DNA from: J095 sp964407935
Lineage (GTDB): Bacteria > Chloroflexota > Anaerolineae > 4572-78 > J111
DNA: 14,153 nucleotides
NCBI GenBank assembly: GCA_964407935.1
Contig: CAYOXS010000136.1
Location: 1 to 14,153 of the forward strand
Reading direction: 5' to 3'
Below the pieces are notes generated by a model. That model was not told where the DNA came from and did no database searches. It saw only the letters and a program-made list of their open reading frames with translations. Positions within the stretch are counted from its first letter, which is position 1, and the number at the start of each line of letters is the position of its first letter. Positions 1 to 7,500 of this stretch are shown one piece after another. Position numbers and translations under genes: made by a program.

Positions 1-290
1 ATGCTGCCGATAATGCCGCCGTCCACATCGCCAATGGAGACGCCGCAGGTCTCCGGCGCTTGCTCACCCCGGTCGCGGATGTTGACCAGCAGCGGCCGTA
101 ACGCCTCGCGCCAGTCGGGTTCGCTCAATTGGCCCTGTCGCGCCTGCTCGGTGAGGGCGATGGCCTGCTCGTGGTCGGTGATCTGGTTGAGCAGTTCGAC
201 CGGCGCGTTGCCGGCGTACCGGGCTTCGCGCTCGCGGAGGATGCTGAGATTTTCGTTGAGTTGAATGAGGGTTTGTTTCAGATCGGCCAT
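1..290 (-). CDS. 5' part of a gene cut by the left edge; adaptor-like N-terminal module
   Basis: An open frame reads from ATG at 290 to the window edge, giving about 96 residues that begin MADLKQTLIQLNENLSILRE and continue through a helical, charged segment (key residues REREARYAGNAPVELLNQI, then DHEQAIALTEQA). It ends in a glycine-rich run, VSIGDVDGGIIGS. I recognise this layout (helical N-terminal module, then a 'GDVxGGIIGS' beta-type stretch) as the front of large Chloroflexota proteins that often continue into NTPase, protease or other effector domains of conflict/STAND type. That is recollection of family style, not a search result. No catalytic part lies in the window. The start is supported by a -10/-35 pair just upstream; there is no clear Shine-Dalgarno, so the mRNA may be nearly leaderless. 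Codon use is GC-rich, like the large operon. Function unknown; a stand-alone small regulatory protein is possible. Confidence 0.7.
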   Translation of the reverse strand, partial: MADLKQTLIQLNENLSILREREARYAGNAPVELLNQITDHEQAIALTEQARQGQLSEPDWREALRPLLVNIRDRGEQAPETCGVSIGDVDGGIIGS

Positions 291-301
291 TGATTACTGG
301 T

Positions 302-330
302 ATTATAAAAAACGCCGCATGGATTGACCA
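302..330 (-). promoter_or_regulatory. Probable sigma-70-type promoter for the gene starting at 290
   Basis: On the minus strand a perfect TATAAT (307-302) is preceded, after exactly 17 bp, by TGGTCA (330-325; 4 of 6 match to TTGACA). Expected transcription start is about 295-293, only a few bases before ATG 290, which suggests a very short or leaderless 5' end. Confidence 0.6.
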
Positions 331-393
331 GGCGGCGCGGGTGGGTTACAATAACGGCCATCGGTTAGGCGATCCGCCGCCTGACCAGCATCA

Positions 394-420
394 CAGCCTC
401 GCTGCAATCGAGGCTGTTTT
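394..420 (+). terminator. Intrinsic terminator, plus-strand orientation
   Basis: Perfect 8-bp stem CAGCCTCG (394-401) / CGAGGCTG (409-416) with loop CTGCAAT, followed by TTTT (417-420) and, after one C, more T. Read on the minus strand the stem is not followed by a T-run, so it stops plus-strand transcripts. No plus-strand gene in the window obviously needs it, other than the candidate small-RNA promoters upstream of nothing else; it may simply insulate the divergent end of this region. Confidence 0.55.
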
Positions 421-528
421 CATTTTGTTCAATTGTAACACACAAGATATTTAGAGACAAAGCCCGGCTCCCCATTGAGACCGGGCCGTCCATAGCTGAG
501 TCCCCCAACCGGCTGGGGCTACTTTACC

Positions 529-705
529 CTATTGGATGCGGCGGAAAAGGCGATCCAACAGGGCGATAATTGCCAGACGCATAGCGTTGGCCGGGTCAAT
601 ATTCCCTTCGATCTGCACCAGGTGGGCCGGCTGGCCTTCCTGATCATTAAAAAGGGTAATGACCACTTTCGCTATGGGGTGAACGGTTGGAATGATAAAC
701 CCCAT
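529..705 (-). CDS. Small conserved-looking hypothetical protein (58 aa)
   Basis: ATG at 705 to TAG at 531-529 encodes 58 residues starting MGFIIPTVHPIAKVVITLFN and ending DRLFRRIQ. The start is fixed by a very strong Shine-Dalgarno, AAGGAGG, a few bases upstream (minus strand, about 714-708). A TACAAT (726-721) lies further upstream as a possible -10, without a convincing -35. The peptide alternates a beta-like hydrophobic segment (about residues 10-19), a polar turn with DQEGQP, and an amphipathic helix ending in a basic DRLFRR tail, so a small folded soluble protein or a peripheral membrane peptide is plausible. A CCCCA/TGGGG hairpin (518-503) follows the stop. It stands alone between a minus-strand terminator (790-752) and the next promoter. 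I do not recognise the family. It looks real because of the ribosome-binding site and sensible composition. Confidence 0.7.
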   Translation of the reverse strand: MGFIIPTVHPIAKVVITLFNDQEGQPAHLVQIEGNIDPANAMRLAIIALLDRLFRRIQ

Positions 706-751
706 AACCCTCCTTTTTCAATTGTAAAATATGTGAAAGTGACGCGGGACT

Positions 752-790
752 AAAAAGCGCACCCCTGCCCAAAGTATAAAGGTGTGCGCT
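752..790 (-). terminator. Intrinsic terminator, minus-strand orientation
   Basis: Read on the minus strand: stem AGCGCACACC (790-781) pairs with GGGGTGCGCT (765-756) with one A/G mismatch. The T-run TTTTT at 756-752 follows at once, overlapping the stem base. The reverse reading has no T-run after the stem. It ends a minus-strand transcript coming from the 800-1050 region and isolates the 58-aa gene. Confidence 0.65.
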
Positions 791-807
791 ATTATCCCAC
801 AAGCCGG

Positions 808-837
808 TTGGCATCGCAGATGTCGTGCGAGTATAAT
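808..837 (+). promoter_or_regulatory. Probable plus-strand promoter of a small RNA
   Basis: TTGGCA (808-813; 5 of 6 to TTGACA) and perfect TATAAT (832-837) are separated by 18 bp. Expected start is an A at about 843-845. No open frame with a ribosome-binding site follows before the terminator at 879-920, so it most likely drives a non-coding RNA. Confidence 0.6.
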
Positions 838-842
838 GGAGC

Positions 843-920
843 ACAGCCCGCTACCTGGTGACACAGGCACGAGGTTAGTAACGCCGTTGGTGGTACTGCA
901 CCGGCGGCGTTATGCTTTTT
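843..920 (+). ncRNA. Candidate small RNA, about 75-80 nt
   Basis: Bounded by the promoter at 808-837 and an intrinsic terminator. The 3' hairpin pairs 879-892 with 899-912: UAACGCCG with CGGCGUUA, two U-G wobbles (887-904, 888-903), then GGUG with CACC, loop GUACUG. It is followed by TGCTTTTT (913-920). The wobbles pair only in plus-strand RNA (A-C mismatches on the other strand), which fixes the direction. A short 5' hairpin CCUG/CAGG (about 854-866) precedes it. No start codon with a Shine-Dalgarno lies inside. It lies next to the repeat cluster at 930-1041 and antisense to a possible minus-strand transcript ending at 752, so a copy-control or antisense regulator is possible; role unproven. 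Confidence 0.5.
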
Positions 921-929
921 GAGTTTGTG

Positions 930-1041
930 CAATATTAGACAAATAAGCCTTTTTGCGCAAATACGTTTAGCATTAGACATAACTCCAAATACCTGGCCAA
1001 TATTGGACAAAATCAAAAACTTTGTCTACTATTAGACAAAC
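930..1041. repeat. Cluster of ATTAGACAAA-type repeats (iteron- or operator-like)
   Basis: Four direct copies of ATTAGACAAA or one-mismatch variants lie at 934-943, 972-981 (ATTAGACATA), 1002-1011 (ATTGGACAAA) and 1031-1040, at intervals of 38, 30 and 29 bp. Copies 1 and 3 extend to CAATATT(A/G)GACAAA. The last copy also has an inverted partner, TTTGTCTA at 1021-1028, giving a dyad at 1021-1040. The stretch is clearly AT-richer than its surroundings. Such arrays fit binding of a replication initiator, partition protein or repressor. No gene for such a protein is in the window, so the partner is unknown. Confidence 0.6.
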
Positions 1042-1050
1042 TCTCCAACG

Positions 1051-1077
1051 AAAAAAAGCCCATTTCGGGCTTTTTTT
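1051..1077. terminator. Bidirectional intrinsic terminator
   Basis: Perfect 11-bp inverted repeat AAAAAAAGCCC (1051-1061) / GGGCTTTTTTT (1067-1077) with loop ATTTC. Both strands give a hairpin followed by seven T. On the minus strand it is the first clear stop for the large operon ending at 1562, leaving a 3' untranslated region of nearly 500 nt. On the plus strand it would stop transcripts crossing the repeat cluster. Confidence 0.75.
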
Positions 1078-1561
1078 ATCACTTCGATGTCGTCAATTGC
1101 ATTCGCGTAGCCAAAGCGCTGCTGCTTGGGTGGGGTGGTTGGAGCGAGACGCACTCCCCCCTTGCCAGGGAAAGAGTGCGCCGCGTGGCCGGTTGCCCGG
1201 TATGGGTCCCATCAGGCCATCGCTTCGGCTGCCTGCGCGAGCCGCGCCATTTTTTAGATGGCACGGCTCAGGAGGTGATGACGCGCCCAGGTCGCGCTTT
1301 ACCGCGTGGCCGGGTTGCCCCGGCGCTTCCCCCTACTCCCCTTGAAATTGGTCGGCAGACCGCTTTCAACGCGGACGGAATACAACCACTGTCCCACCCT
1401 GCTCTGGGGAACTCCCTCATACCGCAGGCAGCGTCGATATGTGGAGCGTCTGGCGGCGGCCAGCGTCAGGACTCTGCCGGTTTTGGGGCTGGCTGAGGTC
1501 GGTAAGGCCCGGTTATTCAGTTGCCGGCCAGCGCCGCCGCGCTGGCCGGTGGATTACCCTA
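1078..1561 (-). other. Non-coding, hairpin-rich region downstream of the operon
   Basis: No open frame here has a credible start or composition. Hairpins are dense: CGCACTC/GAGTGCG (1150-1156/1174-1180); ATGGG/CCCAT (1202-1212); a 12-bp stem with one wobble (1239-1250/1258-1269, loop TTTTTAG); GCGC/GCGC (1283-1286/1294-1297); TTGAAA..GGTC/GACC..TTTCAA (1342-1369); and a GC-rich 10-11 bp stem (1524-1533/1540-1549) just after the operon's stop codon. A duplicated element CCGCGTGGCCGG..TTGC..CCGG occurs at 1181-1200 and 1302-1323. The region could be a structured 3' UTR, a processed RNA, or a transfer-origin-like site; the sequence alone does not decide, and the strand is assumed from read-through of the operon. 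Confidence 0.45.
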
Positions 1562-4500
1562 TCAAGCGCCGCTGTCCTCATCCTTATCGGGGCTATCCGG
1601 GCCAAACGTGCTCTCATCAAAAACCTGCTCCGGCTGGCCCGCTTCGATGGCGTCGATTTCGGCCTGGATGGCCGCCTTCCGCTGGCGCAGGGCATCCAGC
1701 GCAGCGGCGTGTTCAAACGGTTTGTCCAGTTCGGTCTGGTGGCCGCTGCGGGTGCGCTCCAGCTCACCGAGCAGCCGCTCCTGTTCACCGAGGCGGGCTT
1801 CCAGTTCCGGCCCGAACAAATCTTGCAGCTTGGCCACGTTGCGTTTGTCCTGGCTGGTAATTCTGAAACCCAGTTCAACGCCTTTGGCCACGTTGACCAC
1901 CAACTGCGGTCCTTCTTTGCCAATCTGGACACTGGCGGGTCGGCCAAATACCTTGCCTGCCGCCACCGGCCCGGCCACGGCCTGTTCAGCCAGGGCGGTC
2001 AGCCCCGCGCCGACGCCTTCCAACAGCGCCACACCCTCCCGCTCGCGGGTTGCCAGCAACCCGCGGTAGCTGGCGGCCACCTGTTTGGCCCGCTCGATGC
2101 GCTGGGGCAGGTCGCGCAAATCGCGCTGTAGTTCGTAGCGGCGGTTTTGCCAGGCGTTGAACAGCCCCTCATACTTACGCAGGTCGGCTTCCAGTTTGAT
2201 CTTTTCCATCATCACCGGATTGCCGCTGGCGATGGCTTTCATTTCGGCATAGCCAATGACAGCGGCGTCAATGTCTTCAATGCTGCGCGTGTCCATATCG
2301 CCGCTGTTGATCTGCGAGATAAACTTGGCTTTGGTTTCCAACGTTTGCCACTTGTAAACGTCGAAACTGCCTTCGGTGACATAGCGGTAAATCTCAACCT
2401 CTTTGTTCAGGTTGCCCTGGCGCAAAATGCGCCCTTCCCGCTGCTCGATGTCGGCCGGCCGCCAGGGCGCGTCCAGGTGGTGCAGCGCGTAAAGCAGCCG
2501 CTGCACGTTGACGCCGGTGCCGGCTTTTTCGGTGGAACCGAGCAGTACCCGGATGTCGCCCTTGTTGACCCGCTCAAACAGGGCCAGTTTTTGCTCATCG
2601 GTGGCCGCGTCGTGGATAAAAGCCACTTCCCCGGCGGGGATGCCGGCTTTGACCAGCTTGTCTTTGATGTCCTGATAGACACTGAAGCCGCCTTTGTCGC
2701 CCGGCGTCGAGGTATCGAGGAAGATCAGTTGGGTCAGATTTTGTTTGCCCGCCACGCCGGCCAGTTCCACGCCGCTGGTGCGCTGGTAGATGTCTGTCAC
2801 CCGGTCAACCAGGGCGTTGACCTTGCTGTTGGGATCATCGGGCAGCTCGACATCGATCAGCCGCATATCGAGCGCCGCTTTGTTGGCGTCGGAGACAATT
2901 TTGAGCATGTTGTCCTGGCGGGGATCAACGCTGCCCAGATTTTCGGCCCGGCCTTCGGCCTCTTTGATAAACTCTTGCAGCCGTTCCGAGGGTTCAACCG
3001 AAACCGGAGTGTGACCCTCCAATTTGGGCCGGACAATGCCCAGGGCGTCCAAATCCATTTGCACGTCGGCCACCTGGTGATACAGCCGCAGCAGCTCTGG
3101 GACGTTATTGAATTTGGCAAATCGGGTAAACTGGCGATAGCCGCTGCCGGTCGGCTTCATTTCGATGGCGGTCACGGTGTCGCCAAACATATTGGCCCAG
3201 GCGTCAAAGTGGCCCAGCCCCTGCTCTTTGAGCTGGTCATATTGCAGGTAGCGCTGCATGGTGTACATCTCGGAGACGCTGTTGGCGATGGGCGTGCCGG
3301 TGGATAGAGTTAACCCGCCCTTTTTTGCCAGCCCGCGGGTCTTGATGAACAGATCAAAGGCGCGGCCGCTTTCGCTGCCGCCGATACCGGCCACCCGGCC
3401 CCGTTTGGTGGGGAAGTACAGGTTTTTGAATTTGTGGGCCTCGTCCACAAACAGGTGGTCAACGCCCAACTCCTCCCAGGTCAGGGCATCGTCCTTGTCT
3501 TTGGCGTCCTTCTTGTCGCGCAGCTTGGCTTCCAGCCGTTTTTTGGCCTTCTCCAATTCCTTGATGGTTTTGCGGTTCTCTTTTTCGTCTTCCTGGCGCA
3601 GTTCGGTCAGGTAGTCGCTCAAAACGTCAATCTGCTCGCGTAAAAAGGCGTTAAAGGTTTCATCCTGCACCGGCAGTTTTTCAAAGCTGGTGTGGCTGGT
3701 AATAATCGCGTCCCAGTCCTCGGTGGCAATGCGGCTCATGGTTTCTTTGCGTTTGGCCGGCGAGACCGCTTCGGCGTCGAGCACCAGCACCCGTGCGCCC
3801 GGATACAGCCGCTGAAAGTCGGCGGCGTACTGGTCAAGCGTGCTGTTAAGCACGATGTGCATGACCTTGTTGCGTAGCCCCAACCGGCGCAGCTCCATAC
3901 CGGCGGCAATCATGGTGAAAGTTTTGCCCGCGCCGACCTGGTGGGCCAGCAGGGCATTGCTGCCCTGGATAATGCGCCAGATCGCGTCTTTCTGGTGGCC
4001 GCGCAGGGTAATATCGGCGGCGGTGCCGGGCAGGTTCAGGTGGGAGCCATCATATTTTTGCGGGGCGACCGCGTTGAATTGTTCATTATATATCGCCGCC
4101 AATTCGCTGGCCCGGTCGGGATCAGCCCAGACCCATTCGGCGAATTTCGCTTTAATCTTGGCCTGCTTTTCCCTGGCAGCCACGGTTTCGGCCTGGTTGA
4201 TGACCGCTTTGCGGTTGCCATCGGCATCTTTGATGTAATCGTAAATGGTCAACGTTTTGGCGTTGAGCGCCGACTCGACCAGTTCCAGCACCGTGGCGCG
4301 GGAAGTGGCCCACTCGCCGGAGCTGTTTTCGTAGGAGTTCTGCGCCCATTTTTCGGCATCAACCGTCCATTGGGCCAAATCTTCAATGTAGCGTACTTTG
4401 ATGGCCCGCGAAGACAGCAGGTTACGCACAAACTGTTCGACCACGCTGTCCGGCACCCAGCCCGCGCCCATATTGACCCAGATTTCGTGGGGGGCCAGAT

Positions 4501-7500
4501 CGCGCGGCAGCGCCTGGCGCAGGGCCTCAATGTTGCGCTGGTAGAGCGGCTCCAGCGCGGCAGCCGCTTCGGCGGCGGCCAGCTTGCGCCGGATATTGCC
4601 GGACAGGTAGGTTTCGGCGGTTTCCCAGCCGCCTTCCGGGTTCAGGTAGAGGATGTCGCCCAACTCGGCGGTCAGGTCGGCCTGGGATTTGCCGGTGAGC
4701 TCCTCCATCCGCTCCCAGTGCAGGTCGCCGTATTCATTCAGGCTGATAAGCAGCGCGTCTTTGGCCGAGTCGGCCTGGCTGGGGCGTTCGGTGATGCCAA
4801 TCACCCGGTCGCGGAAGATGGCCGCTTTGTGCGCCGTCTTTGAGTCGCGGTCGTATCGTTCCAGCGCCAGCAAAAAGGGCAGGTCAGGGTCATCTTTGAT
4901 GAGCCGTTTGTTGGCGTCCTGGCTGATGGGGCCGTGCTGCCCGGTGAAGGCGTCGTAGACCGCATTGAGCTGCGCCTGCCCGGCTTCGAGTTCGGCGTCG
5001 CCGGCTCCGCTCAGGTTCAGTTCGAGCAGGTTGCGGGCCGCTTCCCGGATCGCTGCCAACCCCCGGATGCGTTCCACATTGCGGGCGGCGGTTTTGGTCG
5101 ATTTCGCGCCGGTTTCGACAACGACATCAAAGCCGTTCTGGCGGCGGTAGACCCGGCTGTCATCACCCACAAAGTAGGAGCCTTCGCGGATGCGCTCAAC
5201 TTTGGCCGAGCGGCGGCGCTCGTAAAAGGGTGGCGGCTGGGTGATGGTGTCATCGACCACAGTCGGGGCAGTGCGCAGCACGTCGGCCGGCAGTTGCTCA
5301 ATGGCCTGGGCCAACGCCTGTGACAGATCGCGCTCGTCCGGCACCAGGTCGGCGCTCTCGCGGTACATATTGCCGGTGACCTGCATCTGGCCCAGCATCA
5401 TTGCTGGGTGATGGGTAAAATACTCATTCAGCCGGTAACTTTTCCCGCTGGTTTCGTCGGTCTGCTCCACGGTGCCAACCCAGGCGGTATCGGTCGGCTT
5501 TTCTCCCTCGGCTCGTTTCCGCAGAAAGATGATGTCGGTGGTGACATCGGTCATTGCGTTTTCTTTGAAAGCGGTGTTGGGCAGCCGGATCGCGCCAACC
5601 AGGTCGGCCTGACTGGCCAAATATTCGCGCACCCGCGAGTCCTTGCTATCGAGCGTAAACCGGCTGGTGACAAACGCGACCATGCCGCCGGGCTTCACTT
5701 TGTCCAGGGCTTTGGCAAAAAAGTAGTTGTGAATGGAGCGGGTCAGAAACTTCCGTTCCCGTTTGAAGGCAGGGTCATGGACGGCGTAATTGCCAAAAGG
5801 CACGTTGGAGATGGCCAGATCGATGAAATTGTTGGGCAGGTTGCTTTCTTCAAAACCGGCCACGCGGACATCGGCGCTCTGGTAAAGCTGTTGGGTGATC
5901 CGCCCGGAGATGGGGTCGAGTTCAGTGGCGATTTTCTGGGAGTTGGCGGCGATGTCATCCGGCATCAGGCCAAAAAAGTGACCGACGCCGGCGGCCGGCT
6001 CCAGCACTTTGCCGCCCGCAAAGCCCATCCGCTGCAATCCCTGCCACATGGCGTTGATGACATTGGGCGCGGTGTAGTGGGCGTTGGCCGTGGAGCCGCG
6101 GGCCTGGCTGTACTCCTCATCGGTCAGCAGCGACCGCAGTTCGGTGTATTCGTCTCGCCACTGGGCGTTTTTGTTCCAGGAGTAGGTTTCGTAGGGGTCA
6201 AAGACTTTGGGCAAACCGCCCCAGCCCACGTATTTGACCAGGACCGCCTGCTCGGCGGGAGTGGCCTGCCGGCCTTCAGCTTCAAGTTGCTTGAGCAGCC
6301 GAATGGCGGCTACGTTGTCGCGATATTTCTGCTTTGCGCCACCGAGACCCACCAGGTCGGCCTCGGTAATGCGATAATCGCCGCTTAATCGTCCTCGTCC
6401 GCCGGCAGCGCCGGCGCTGTCCACGTCGCCGGGTTGCTGCCCAGCTCCGGCTGTTCCTCCTCCGAGGGCAGGATCGCCCACTCGTGCCGGATCGCCATCC
6501 AGGCTTCGTACAGGCTCAGACCCTGATCGGTCAGATTGAAGACTGCTTCCTCCGTCAACCGGGCCGCGGCCTGGATCGATTGTTCCAGATGGCCGCTCGT
6601 CTGCAACTGTTGGAACATCCGGGGCCGGTGCTGCTGCCAATGCCGGCGAATGGTCTGCTCCAGGTTCTGGAGCGGGTTCGGCGTGTTCAATGCGTTCAGG
6701 TAATACTCCAGGGTTTGATCGTTCATCATTTTCTCCTGTTGGGTTGGGGCCAGCGCTGTCAACCGCGCGGTCTGTTCCATTAGAAATAGGGTCATGTGGC
6801 GCTGCCGGCGCGGCGCTGCCGCTCAGCAACGTATCAAACCAATCCTGCGCAATCTGGCGCGGATAATACCATGCCCGCCGTTTTTTGCTCCAGCGCGCAC
6901 CGCTCGATTTTAGCTGGCTCAGCACCGCCGCCGACGGTTTGGCCGCGAATTTCAGCCACGTCCAGTCGCCTTCATATTCAAGACGATAGGGTTGAGCCGC
7001 TACGTCTTCGGAGTGGACGACAGGTGGCGGGGCCGGTTCCGGACCAATGGGCGCGTCATACTGAAATACCGGCGCATCTGCTGCGGGCCGTTTTCTGACG
7101 ATGATCTGTTTCACTTTGATGGGCACGCCGCCGGCGGACAGATACCCTTTGTCGGTTTCAACCGACTCGTAACCATCGCTCAGTTGGGTGATTTTGGGGG
7201 CCGGTTCGGTTGGGGCTGGTTGGGTAACGCTTTCAGCAAACAAGCTGGCCTGGCCGGTCGGCGGCTTGAATTTTTCTTCGCGCTGCTGGCCGGGGTAATC
7301 CACATCGGTGGCGGTTGTCTCGTATTGCCACACATCCCAGGCGTGCTCAACGCTGTTGAATTTGGCCGCAGCAGTCAGGGTGCGGCCGCTGCGATAGGCG
7401 TTTTCCAGCCAGTCCACAAATTCGGCTTTGCGGCTGTTGAGGGTGTCGTAATCGTGGGAGTCTACCCAGCCGGCCAGTTGAACATACGACAAATCCAGGG

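Noticed and set aside
532..753. Plus-strand 73-aa frame
   Set aside because: Antisense to the 58-aa gene, which has the strong ribosome-binding site; no such site for this frame.
792..1016. Minus-strand 74-aa frame ending right at the 790-752 terminator
   Set aside because: A weak TTG start, an inner ATG with too-short spacing to GGAG, and Cys-rich unlikely composition running through the repeat cluster and opposite the small RNA. More likely non-coding.
1022..1860. Several overlapping frames on both strands between 1022 and 1860
   Set aside because: Arg/Pro/Gly-rich products typical of random GC-rich DNA, with no ribosome-binding sites; the region is better explained by hairpins and by the 3' end of the large gene.
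2147..6388. Long plus-strand open frames opposite the methylase-helicase (for example 2147-3307, 3941-4843, 5408-6388)
   Set aside because: They are antisense shadows of a GC-rich coding strand: the opposite strand carries recognisable helicase and methylase motifs, and these frames lack ribosome-binding sites and any family resemblance.
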